Assembly: GCF_033568475.1 (NCBI RefSeq)
Contig: NC_133121.1
Span: 195,062,664-195,126,663 of the forward strand
Origin: Henckelia pumila
Lineage: Eukaryota > Streptophyta > Magnoliopsida > Lamiales > Gesneriaceae
DNA length: 64,000 bases
Reading direction: 5' to 3'
Shown in pieces: positions 22,332 through 33,217 of the stretch (position 1 is the first letter of the stretch; every line of letters starts with the position of its first letter). Both the position numbers and the translations under genes were made by a program. Below the pieces are notes generated by a model, which made no database searches, had not been told where the DNA came from, and worked only from the letters and a program-made list of their open reading frames with translations.

Positions 22332-22988
22332 AGTATATAGGCTGGAAACCTTGCGCAACCAATAGTTCTTCACGACATGAACTGGTTCGATAGATAAAAC
22401 AATGCCAAAGTACAAAAGATTAGTTAAATACTTGTTTAATCAAAATTGGGGACCACTAGGGAGTGCAAACTAAAAAATTTGAATGTAAAGAGTTAGAAAA
22501 AATTTATGTTTAGGTTTAGGGATTTTAAAATAATTACCCCTTGTTTTAAAAGAAAGTTCGTGTACTAAAACATAAAATACTGATTAAATTTTGACTTTAT
22601 ATATATTTTTTTGTCCCATAAAAAATATATTTGGTCATTGATTTGTTGTTTTAATTTTGACTTTTTTTTATATGAAGTACATAATAAATAAAAGATAAAA
22701 TAGTAGTGAATCTGTAAGCATATTTAAGGGTTCAGATTGAAAGTGAATGGCCCCATCCAACGGCTGGCATGGTCATCTCAGGGCTTCCACGAAAACATCA
22801 TAAATCCTCTTCCCCAGCCTCCAATCTCCACTCCTCTTTCATTCAATAACTCAGATTCATTCCCACATATTATACACACACACATATACATACAACACTA
22901 TCCCATATATCTGTGTATCTATATATTTATTCTTGGAAAGATTCCTTATCATCATCACACCTTGGTTTTATACTATAATTCCTTGAAA
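22332..22988 (+). promoter_or_regulatory. Upstream region and 5' leader of RBP47
   Basis: AT-rich up to about 22735, then a C/T-rich leader-like stretch (CCTCTTCCCCAGCCTCCAAT) and an ACACACACACATATACAT run near 22875. No certain TATA box or start site can be fixed; TATATTTA near 22921-22928 is only about 60 bp before the start codon. Confidence 0.45.
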
Positions 22989-25900
22989 ATGCAAGCCAAT
23001 AATGGGTCTGAATCTACCAAAAATAAAGACAGCAATAATGATGCAAGTAGTAATGGCATTAACAAGGGTGTTGGTGGCGGGCAGCATTTTGCGCCGCCGC
23101 AGCCGCATTTGTTGCCGGCAATTCCGGGGCAGCAGTGGGTGGCGATGCAGTACCCGGCCGCAGCGGCGGGGATGGTAATGCAGCATGGGATGATGGCGCC
23201 GCCGCATTACCCACCGCATTACGTGCCGTATCACCCCCACCAGCCTCCGCCGCCGTCTCCGCAGCATAGCAGCACCAATGGGGAGAACCGCACGATTTGG
23301 GTTGGTGACCTCCTTAACTGGATGGATCAGGATTATCTCCGAAACTGCTTTGCTTCCACGGGAGAGGTATACGTTTGTGTATTTTTTTTACGCCTACTTT
23401 TTTTTTTCTTTTAAGTAAAATTGATGGTTCTTTTAATGGGTTTTTGTTTTTGATTCTTGGTTAATCGTTGATGGTATTGTTTAAAAGATGTATGATAGGT
23501 AATGGAGTCGAAGTTAGTGTAAAGATGTGATTTTTAATAGTTGAAATTGGTGACTTAGCTTTAGTGATTGATTCGTTGTGCAGATGGATTTTGTTGATTG
23601 CATGCGAGTACTTTTCGGTATTTCTTCATTTGGAATTAGAATGTAATGTTGAGTGATGAGTTGGCTATGAATTGGAAAATTTTTCGGGGGCTCCATGATG
23701 CATATGTTAATCAACAATGCTTTTTTGGTCTGTATAGTTACTGTTTTCTGGGTGTTTGTGATTGGTGCTTATAACAGTTAATTCAGAATATAACAACGTG
23801 GATAGCATTAGAATACTTTTGTAGCATTTCCGAATTGGAATTCGAAAGTATTTGTTGAGTGATGGGTCAGCTATGAGTTAGAAAATTTTCAGAAGTTCAT
23901 GGTACAATATTACTAATGAATAATGTTGTTTTGGCCCGTATAGCTAGTCAGTTACTATTTCTTGGTGACGTTTGTTCTTTTCTTTTGGGTAATTGGTTCT
24001 TATAGCAGTTAATTCAGAATATAAAACTGTTGATGGCATTTTAGTACTTTCGTAGTATTTCGTGATTATAATTAGAATGTATTTGTTGAATGATGAGGTT
24101 GCTTATGCGTGAACTGGGGTTCTGCAAGTTGGTCATTCTGGAGTGATGACACTATTTCCCCTATTAAACATTTACTTTTTGGTAAAGCAGCATTTAACTT
24201 TTAAATCTTCTGTTTTGTAATGCATACTTCGGTTTTTCTAATATGCTGAGATGGTGTACCAGTTTTATTTATTTCGACAGCTTTCTAGAATGATTAATGC
24301 GTCTTGATTCTCTTGAATACCGTGGCAATAACATTTCCTTTGCCTAGTTAGATTGTCAACTATTTCTCATTTTCTATTTCAGAGTTGCTCATCATATAGT
24401 TACTCTGTTTCCTAGCTCAATATGAAACTTTTAATATAACATTGTGGCTACATTATTCAATATGAACACTTAATTTGCACCAGAAGCATGGAAGTGGAAG
24501 AGCTTAACCTCATCTTAGGCACGAAACTATAAAATTTGAAAGCTTTTCAATTGCAGGGAGGTGACATAATTTTTCGTTGGTTCTTCTACCATAATATAAA
24601 GGCAAGGTATTTGATTTTATAATAATTTAAAACTTTGGGGCTGTGTTTGTTTCACTTGGCTATTTTATATGTTGGGTAGCAATAATTAGCCAATAGCCCC
24701 TTCTAGGAGAAGAATCGAAATGTAGCGTTTAGGTTGTGCAGTTTAAAAAATTTAAAATGCATTGTTAATATTGGTTATAACTTTTAATAAAGTGACAATT
24801 GCTCGATCTTACAATTGATATCATTTTCAATGTCATACGATCAATTCTCATTAGTTGCAACCTAGTGGCTCTTGTAAGAGTGCAAACGAACCGAATCGAC
24901 CCGAATAATGGTAAAAATTTAAGGCTCAAATTCGGCTCGATTTAAGTATATTCGAGTTCGAGCTCGATCCGAAGCTCGAAAATTTCAAATATTTTAGCTC
25001 GAGCTCGGCTCGAAATGAAGTTCGAGTTCGGCTCGAAATATTCGAACCTATTTGTGAATTATTCGAACTATTGCTTGGATATTATGGTTCGAAATGCTCC
25101 AAATGTCCGAAAAGATTCGAAATATATATATATTTAATATATAATTAATTAATTATATTATATTAATAAAATATTAATGCTCGCGAACTATCGAACAAAT
25201 AATTTTTGCTCGAGCTCGTCTCGAAAAAAAGTTCAAACATGTTTGGATTCGGCTTGAGTTCGATAAGTTCGAATACGAATCAAATATTTATCGAGCCGAC
25301 TAGAAAAGCTCGCGAACCGGCTCGATTCGTTTACACCCCTAGGCTCTTGGGCTGTATGATTTGAAACGTCTTAGTATAGCTATTGGTAAAACCATAAATA
25401 TCGATCCTAATTCCTACATAGTGAGTTTGCCATTGTTTATGATTTTGTACAAGTATATGGACCTAAATTATCCATTTAAATAGATTACAAATTCAGAATC
25501 CCTAAAGTTCTCCAAAATATTTATCAACTATCGAGGTTCTGCTCATTTGCCTCTCTAACATTCATTGGGGTAGAGAAACGCTCAAAATTATAACCTTTGA
25601 CTATAAACTTGCTTGAAAAACTAATCTTTTTTTGCTATTTTTTTAAATAATGTTTCAGCTAAAATATTTATGATAATTATCTCGTGCTTAAAATTTCAGA
25701 AGATTGAAATTCCATGCGTCATTATCTTAGAATGACCCCTTCCTCATCATTCCAACGCATGATGCAATGGATGGTCTATTAAGATCCTTTAAATTGAGCT
25801 TTCTGGTATTTTCAACTCAAGGGTTTTGTTTAATCTTGAAAGATTTGTGGTTTGCTAAAAAATTTTTGGGAACTTGATACAATGTTGTGTTTCATTGTAC

Positions 25901-28798
25901 TTTTGAAATGATTTTTGAGTATGGTTAGTTTAAAATTTGAAAATCTGCTTGTGAAATGTTTTTTTTGGGTATCATGAATTGGTTGCGAGAGATTTAATTT
26001 TGAAAATGGATGAAAACGCCTCCCGTACATTTTAGCAGAGGGATGCCCATTCAAAAGGCAAAATCAATTGAACTTTCAGTAAGAATTTCTTGTATTTTAT
26101 TTAAAAAGCTGACAGTTTAACTAGGGTTATGTTTGTGTTTGTTTCCCAGTGAAAAATATTTGTTCATTGTTTTCATATGCATTTTCATTTTCTCTTGTTA
26201 TGATGTATTATCAGCGAAAGTTGTGATTGAAAGCCAAAGTTCTTAGCTAGGATTTCATGCTCAAAAAACAGATTTTTTAAGATTTTTGATTCATCTTCCT
26301 GTAGCTAAACTTACCTAATTCCTTTTATTGACTTCAATTCATCTTTCATACTTCATATATCACTATGACAAATAATACTTGTGCAGGTTGCAGCCATTAA
26401 GGTAATTCGCAATAAGCAAACAGGTTCTTCCGAGGGATATGGATTTGTGGAATTCTATACACATGCTGCTGCTGAGAAAGTTCTACAATCTTATTCTTGT
26501 CTTACTATGCCTAACACAGATCAACTTTTTCGATTGAATTGGGCTTCATTTAGCATGGGTGATAAACGTTCAAGTAATGGTTCCGATCTTTCTATCTTCG
26601 TAGGAGATTTAGCTGCTGATGTGACCGATACTTTGCTTCACGAAACTTTTGTTAGTAAATTTCCCTCTGTCAAAGCTGCTAAAGTTGTCATTGATGCCAA
26701 TACTGGTCGTTCGAAAGGCTATGGTTTTGTTAGGTTTGGAGATGACAATGAAAGATCACAAGCTATGATTGAAATGAATGGTGCCTATTGTTCTAGCAGG
26801 CCCATGCGAATAGGTGCAGCAACACCAAGGAAGGCATCTGGTTATCAACAACAGTACTCATCTCAAGGCATTGATAAGCAATCTTAATCTCAGTTGTTTT
26901 GTTTCTTCAGTGCTTTATATGTATCTCTTTCATACATTTCTAATTTAATTGATATGCTTGGACAATATGAGCAGCAGTAACAGCCATTGCTGATGGCATA
27001 TCTTTTTTATTCTATCGTTGACCTGAAATTTTTTTTGTAGTCATTTCATCATTCCCTTATCAAGATTCAAGCCTTGATTTGTAATCTCTAAATGACCTTT
27101 AGATTTACGGGATACTTGCTGATGCCACTTTCCCATTCATATTCTGTTACTGGACCAAACTGGTTTCAGTGAATGTCAGTCCATTTTGTGAGCGTGGTTT
27201 TCCATGCCGTTGGTTCTGGATCAATCTGTTGTCTCCATGCTAGTTTTTTTTTCCTTTAACTCAAAAATGTAAATTTGCAGTCTAATATCTTTAGAATGAT
27301 TATAATAGGTGGGCACTCGAATGGTGTCTCTGCCCCGGGCTCCCAGTCGAATGGAGATTCAGAGAACACTACAGTTGATTATCTGACCCTTTTTGTTCTC
27401 TTATCTTTCTTTTTGGCCAACATAAGGCTAATGCACCTTTTTAATAGATTTTTGTTGGAGGACTGGACCCTAACGCAAGTGATGACGATCTCAGACGGCC
27501 ATTCTCACAATATGGTGAAATTGTATCAGTAAAAATCCCAGTTGGGAAGGGTTGTGGATTCGTACAATTTGCGAACAGGTAGTTTACTGGTTAAAACTAG
27601 TCCTAATTTCCTGTACCAATTTAAGTAACAAAGTTATGAATTTGAAGAATCAACGCTGAGGAGGCAATGCAGAAGTTGAATGGTACACCAATTGGACAGC
27701 AAACAGTACGCCTGTCCTGGGGACGTAGTCCAGCGAATAAACAGGTGAGTGACCTTTTCATACTGTCTTACCTGTCAGTACTCTATTGTTGCTGCTCGTT
27801 TTCATGTTTTCAAGAAGTTGGAGAGTCTATGATTAAGGATATGTGGTGATGTTTTGTGGAAACATGTTGTGAATGTATATGGAGTAGTTGAAATGGAAAG
27901 TGCAGTGGTTTGGTCAAGCTTTCGAAATGGGATGTTTTTCTCATGTAGATTGTACGTGATTCAAACTTTGGAAATATATACATAGTTTTAGAACAAAACT
28001 ATAGCAAAAGCGTTTTTGGAGGGATTGGAAAGTTGATTTTAAAATAGTATGGGGGATGTGAAGCTGGATAAAGATGCATGTTAAAGTAATATTTATATGC
28101 TTTTTTATGTTTCTAGGAAGTGAAGGTATTTCTCCGAAAGATGAACCAATATATCCTAAAAAATTTTAACAAATTTTTTTGGCTTTCCTATTAGAGAATT
28201 TGAAACTCTCTTTTTCTGTTGTTGAACTTACATGGCATGCTTTTCCCAAAACCCTCCCATGTGCTCTCATTAGTTATTACCACGAGTTTTTTCTCCAAGA
28301 AAATGTACATAATTCGATTGAATTGGTGGCAATTAATAAAATTCCACTTTCCACATTGTCTCATTTCTTAGGAAACATTATTTTTTTTGTTTCTTTGAAT
28401 GGCATATATGCCATTCGGTAGAGCTGCCTAGGCTCTTTTAGTCACAACACTGTTCCTCCAGTGTTGATGTTAGGGCAGAGTCAAGCTGTTCATAGAGTAT
28501 GCTGTGGGAAAAGCCAAGGTTGCCTGCTGCGAACCACTTCATACGAGCAGGCAACCACTTCATACGTGTCACCTTTCCTAGGGAACCAAATCCATCTTTT
28601 GCTTACTTTGGATCAAAATCTTGTGTTGTTCATGTCCTTTGTCTGCAGTCAAGAGCTGACTATGGAAATCAATGGAGCGGGGCATACTACAGGGGACCAT
28701 TTTTTGATGGCTTCGGATATGCTGCTGATCCAACCATGTATGTATATGGAGGGACTCCTTATCCAATGTATGGAGCGCACCAACAGCAAGTAAGCTAA
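22989..28798 (+). CDS. RBP47: RBP47-type polyadenylate/oligouridylate-binding protein, three RRMs
   Basis: Six exons: 22989-23366, 26387-26867, 27309-27373, 27448-27578, 27648-27744, 28649-28798. They total 1302 nt and encode 433 aa, the usual size for RBP45/47. The N-terminal ~98 residues are Gln/Pro/His/Met-rich. RRM1 has RNP2 IWVGDL (about 102-107) and RNP1 GYGFVEF (about 143-149). RRM2 has IFVGDL (196-201) and KGYGFVRF (236-243). RRM3 has IFVGGL (309-314) and KGCGFVQF. The C-terminal tail PMYGAHQQQVS is family-typical. RBP47 proteins are nuclear U/poly(A)-rich RNA binders that move to stress granules (family knowledge). All joins keep frame. Introns are GT-AG except intron 2, which uses a GC donor. 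The gene appears intact. Confidence 0.93.
23600..24118 (+). repeat. 2.4-copy degenerate tandem repeat in RBP47 intron 1
   Basis: Units begin near 23600, 23805 and 24036 with GCAT..AGTACTTT-like starts. Shared blocks are TTGGAATTAGAATGTA, TTGTTGAGTGATG, AGTTAATTCAGAATATAA and GCTTATAACAGTTAATTC. The first two units are about 205 and 231 bp; the third is partial. Confidence 0.75.
24875..25341. mobile_element. hAT-type MITE in RBP47 intron 1
   Basis: 467 bp with terminal inverted repeats (left TAAGAGTGCAAACGAACC; right, inverted, TAGGGGTGTAAACGAATC). It is flanked by a perfect 8-bp duplication GGCTCTTG at 24867-24874 and 25342-25349. The inside is full of TCGAGCTCG/TTCGAA blocks. The 8-bp duplication and TAGGG ends indicate hAT. 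Confidence 0.85.
26868..27308 (+). other. RBP47: RBP47 intron 2 with a GC donor
   Basis: The exon ends TCTCAAG and the intron begins GCATTG. The acceptor TATAATAG precedes GTGGGCAC. Only this join keeps the frame and gives the family sequence SSQGGHSNGVSAPGSQSNG. Using a GT nearby would break it or add foreign residues. Confidence 0.75.
28397..28416. repeat. Perfect 20-bp palindrome in RBP47 intron 5
   Basis: The arm GAATGGCATA is followed by its exact reverse complement. Close by lie two more inverted repeats: CAACACTG/CAGTGTTG at about 28445-28466, and GTTGCCTGCT/AGCAGGCAAC at 28519-28555. Confidence 0.8.
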
Positions 28799-28961
28799 GC
28801 ATATGTAATGGTGTTCACGACGATGCATCATTCATTGCATCTCCGTTGCCTGGGCATGCAATTAAACATGGGACAGAACTTAACTTTTGATCAGGTTTGG
28901 TAGCCATTTAGTTGATGTGCATTCGTTAGAAGCGTGGACTTGACACGAACTTCTTGATTCG

Positions 28962-28967
28962 AATAAA
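28962..28967 (+). terminator. Likely polyadenylation signal of RBP47
   Basis: AATAAA lies 164 bp after the stop codon within a stretch of ordinary 3' UTR composition. No other AATAAA is closer. Confidence 0.55.
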
Positions 28968-29099
28968 TGAACTTGGAAGGGTACTTTGGTTGCTATGCTT
29001 AGATCCTGATGCTAACTTGGAACTTAATTATGTTACATTTCTTATTGCATCTCTGGCTGTTTCATACAATGGGTAGAACATGACATGCATGTGTAAAAA

Positions 29100-29861
29100 C
29101 CCAGGTAATTGTTTTTAAAAATTTAACCCCAATCCTAGTTCAGTTTTGATTTACTTGACTTATTTATTTATTTATTTATTTTATTTTTATATATATACTC
29201 TTAGAATTAAATTTGAGATGTAACAAAAATTAGAATTTTTTAGGAATCCAGTTAAGCAACGAGTGCAGAGTGCCATCCATGATAAGATTATTATTATTAT
29301 TAAAAATAATAAATAAATCATTCAAAATCCCTTATTTTCATACATTGTTTTGGAATGCTTGTCTGTTATGCTGAATGAAATATGAATTATTTATGTCTAT
29401 AATATTAATTAAAACTAAACACATGATTAACTAACTTTTGTACATTGGTGAACTTTATTAAAAAAAATCCAGATATATTCCTTGTGTCGTTTTTATTAAG
29501 GTAAAGTATATAAAAAAAATTTGATTAAATCTTTCCTTGTTCAAATTTCCACCTGAATTAAATTATCATCCCTTTTCAATTTTAAATAATAAATAATAAA
29601 TAATTAAATAACTACGGTCTCAAATCTTAATGGTTATGATTTATTGTTAAAGCATATGCAATACAGGTGTTTCGACCAGTAGTTATTATCAAGAGACTTT
29701 TATATAAAAAATAAAAAATTGTGTTAACTAATTTTAAAAAACTACAAAAATATCATCGTTGTAGTCCTTAATTTTAATATAATTTTTCACTCAAAAATTT
29801 ATTAACATAAAAAATCATGTACAATAAGTTAATTATACGTACAATGTGTGCACTTGCTCAG
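29100..29861. other. AT-rich intergenic stretch
   Basis: A (TTTA)n-like run lies near 29160-29190 and ATT repeats near 29288. No gene is visible. Confidence 0.6.
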
Positions 29862-29872
29862 TATTAGATAAA

Positions 29873-30084
29873 AAGTGATGCTACAGATACAACAAAATTT
29901 GTACACCAAATTTTATAATACAAAAAATTTAATACAGGAATTTAATTTATCAAAATATCACGATACATCAAATACAAAATCTCACGATAAAATAGCAAAA
30001 TCTCGCAATAAAATAACAAAATCTCACGATATTATTGTTGTAAATATCGTTGTACACGATATTTGTTGTACATTTAGCATTTTC
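29873..30084. mobile_element. MULE-type MITE, 212 bp
   Basis: Flanked by an 11-bp direct repeat TATTAGATAAA (29862-29872 and 30085-30095). The ends are inverted: left GATGCTACAGATACAACAAA and right, inverted, AATGCTAAATGTACAACAAA. The core has three copies of a CAAAATCTC(A/G)C(G/A)ATA-like block. The long duplication fits Mutator-type MITEs. Confidence 0.65.
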
Positions 30085-30099
30085 TATTAGATAAATATC

Positions 30100-30640
30100 T
30101 AAATGTCAAGTCTTGAAAAGTGTTGGGCGATAGACAGGTGGTCACTTATTGATTTACGTCTAGCTGCCTAAGCAGCAATCTAGTCGGGTTTTAAAATTTT
30201 TTTAATTAATTATAAAAATATTTTTCATATCTAAAATTAGTATATATATATATATATATATATATATTTACATATGTTCAACATTTGTAAATATATAATT
30301 TTTCATTCATGCTTATTAATGTGCATACATTTTTTATGTGCGCATATTTTAACAAAATATGCATAAATTTATTCAACCATTTTTTCAAAAAAAATTATCA
30401 ATATTTTAAATTTTATTTTAATTTTTTTAAAAAAATCAAATCGTCTAGGAAATTTATTACTCACCTAAGCGTGTTTTGAGTCACCTATGTGGCGCCTAGA
30501 CAACTGATTATTTAACATTGCTTAAAACCACCGATTTTCGTAATACAGGACGGTAGGTAACTGTCCACTGCTTAAGTACTGACGTCTTTTAAAACATTAG
30601 TAAATACACACTAATTGATACTTTTTTTTAAAATTGTATT
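30100..30640. repeat. Degenerate repeat with CTAAGC/CGCCTAG blocks
   Basis: TTGGGCGATAGACAGGTGGTC and AGCTGCCTAAGCAGCAATCT on the left, and TCACCTATGTGGCGCCTAGA on the right, face each other around an AT-rich core. It may be an old hAT-like element; the ends are not fixed. Confidence 0.35.
30241..30267. repeat. (TA)n microsatellite
   Basis: About 13 uninterrupted TA units. Confidence 0.95.
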
Positions 30641-31013
30641 TAAGATGTAAATTATTTTTTAAAAAATAAATATTATGTAAATATAGTTAGTGGTTGCCTG
30701 ATTGTTTTCATTGTGTTGGATACCAAAAGATTGTTTATATATAATTATATTTTTGAAATTAAATTGTATTAAAATAATTAAATTATTGATTGTTAAAATA
30801 AAAATAAAAATTTCGAACATTGTAGATGATACTTTTACATATTGTATATTTATATTAGGCCCTGTTTAATAGTCATGATAAGAGGGTGATTGGCAAATAA
30901 TCAATCATAATCACAAGTTTGGTACGAGTATTGGAATTCGAAATTATCCTAGTGTTTGTCACATGGCCCGCACTGTACACATTAAATGGTACATAACTTA
31001 ACAGAGTTGTACT

Positions 31014-31778
31014 TAGGGGTGCCAAAAATTTCCGAAATCCCGACCCTTCCCGAATCTCATCCCATTTTCGTCCCGAAAAAATCCCTACCCGATATTTTTC
31101 CGACCCGAATTTTCGGCATTTTTCCCATCCCGATTCATATTGGGAGAGGGATTGAGAATAAAATCTTATCCCAACGGGATTAATATATTTTATTAATAAT
31201 TTTATTAATAAATTAAACTAAATATTATTGTGTTTCAACTCATATAACAATTAATTGTGCACTCATTGTTTATTGTTGAAACGGTCGAATAATATAATTA
31301 AGAAATGATATTTTATTTTTTGTATTATTTTAAAATATCAAATTAATAAAATAATAAATTCATATTTATAATTATCTAATTAGATGATGGTTTGCTAGAT
31401 GTCTGAAGGAACAAAATTAACTTCGATTACTGACATTACCTTTTATTTTGTCTTCAATTTTTTTTTTTTTTGAGATCTTGTAATGTCCCCATTACCTGGC
31501 TTTCTCTCCTTATATTTTTTTGCAATTTTTTCTTAGCTTTGGAGCATTTGAATGGGAGAAACTCGAATATGTTACTCAAGGGATACTTTTGATATTTGTG
31601 ATGTACTAAGGAGTTGTTTGAGATTCTTCATAGATTTTTTTAAAAAAAATATTTTTAAGGATTACCCTCTCCCTACCCAACGAGATTCGGATCTCGACAC
31701 TTTTCGGGTGCGAGATCGGAAGGAAAAAATAATCTCAATTCTTATTACGGGACGGGTCCCAACCCGATCCTATCCCTA
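31014..31778. mobile_element. hAT-type non-autonomous element, 765 bp
   Basis: Perfect 8-bp duplication GTTGTACT (31006-31013 and 31779-31786). The ends are TAGGGGTGCC on the left and, inverted, TAGGGATAGG on the right. Subterminal regions are rich in CCCGA/TCGGG blocks (for example AAATCCCGACCCTTCCCGAA) in both orientations. No transposase is visible. Confidence 0.8.
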
Positions 31779-31786
31779 GTTGTACT

Positions 31787-32845
31787 CATGTGATTCTTTA
31801 TACAACCCATGGATAATTTGAATAATTCCTATTTTTTCCTTTCTTATTATATATAAAATCAAACCCTCCATTCTCCAATTTTGTTTACGCGCTTTTGATT
31901 AGATAGATATTGAAAAATTGTGGTTATGGAATCAATAAATTAAATGCGATGTGAGAAATTTTGGTTTATATCAATATTAAAAAAATATTGTTTATTTGAG
32001 AAAATATAATTATACACATTTTAAAAAATATAAAGAATTCTAATATTTATCGGCAATTAGAAACCGTCACAGATTCGGTACTCAATATTTTAATTTTTTT
32101 AATTAGTTTCAAATAATATTATTAAGAAGAATAATAGTAAGTAAAATTATATCAATGACTCTAATAATAATATTATTAGTATGAGTAATAATAACAAGAT
32201 TAAATAAATTTTTTATCAATAATAAATAAGAAATACTATCAATATGACGAATAAGAAGAATAATTAGTAAATAATTAATAATAAGAGTTCAATTAATAAT
32301 GATATTAACTGTAAATTACTAAGAAAATTAATTGACGAATAAGAAGAATAATTTTAATTATAAAATATAAAGAAGTAATAGGAATTAAATATTACTGATT
32401 AAAAGAATAATATAATCACTTATAATGAGAATAATAAATGTGTAATAAGTTTATTAAACTTATTATATATTATCATTATATTTAATATTAATTTATTAGA
32501 CTTATTACTTCGTATTCTTATTGTACTTAATATTGATATTATCAATATTTTTTAAAAATTATTTATTATTTATTTTATAGATTATTTTATTTTCTATTAT
32601 TTATTTATTGTTTTTTTTATATATTAAAATTAGGTAATTATGTACACATAATGGGGATATTTTGGTCATTTCTTCGTGATACAAAAAATTAATCAACACT
32701 GTTGAAATCATACCAAACATCATATTATTAACATATCTTCCTTCCCTTTGATAAAAAAAAAAAAACATAACTTCCTTTCATTTCCATAGATGTTTCTACT
32801 AAAATATTTTGTCCAAAAAGACGGTAGAATTTCACAAGTGGGGTC
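31787..32845. other. Very AT-rich intergenic stretch
   Basis: Long runs of AATAATAAG-like sequence between about 32000 and 32640. No gene and no clear element ends are visible. Confidence 0.65.
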
Positions 32846-32848
32846 TAA

Positions 32849-32975
32849 GGTAATGTTTGGAAGAGCTTGTAGTAAGTACTTCTCAGCTTTTTGTTAACAA
32901 AATTTTACAAAATTTTAGATTTTTGTTAACGAAAAAGCAGAGAAGTACTTCTAAGAAGCTCTCCCAAACACTACC
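32849..32975. mobile_element. Tourist-type (PIF/Harbinger) MITE, 127 bp
   Basis: TAA duplications at 32846-32848 and 32976-32978. Nearly the whole element is one inverted repeat: GGTAATGTTTGGAAGAGCTT on the left and, inverted, GGTAGTGTTTGGGAGAGCTT on the right, with arms continuing through AAGTACTTCTC..GCTTTTT. The TAA target site and GG(T/G)..TGTTTGG ends are Tourist features. Confidence 0.8.
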
Positions 32976-33007
32976 TAAGGGTACCCCCAACGCTATGTTT
33001 ATAAAAC

Positions 33008-33217
33008 TCAATGCACGCACGCGTTGCGGAAACCCACTTCCAATTTCAAATTTGGATACTAGTTGCAAGTAATTTTTTATATTAATTTTTTTTTAAAATA
33101 AAAAATTTTGTTTTATAAAATTAATATAAAAGTATAAAAAAATTATAAAAATATATCGCAATGCACGCACGCGTTGCGGAAACTATTGTTTTATAAAATT
33201 AATATAAAACTTTTACC
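33008..33217. repeat. Duplicated CACGCACGCGTTGCGG motif region
   Basis: CAATGCACGCACGCGTTGCG occurs at about 33009-33030 and again at about 33159-33180. The string TTGTTTTATAAAATTAATAT also occurs twice, at about 33107 and 33187. GC-rich islands of this kind stand out in the AT-rich surroundings. Confidence 0.6.

Larger units (their letters stand above)
23367..26386 (+). other. RBP47: RBP47 intron 1 (3.0 kb)
   Basis: Donor GAG/GTATAC, acceptor TTGTGCAG/GTTGCAG, phase 0, splitting RRM1. It contains a degenerate tandem repeat (23600-24118) and a hAT MITE (24875-25341), which explain part of its length. Confidence 0.85.
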
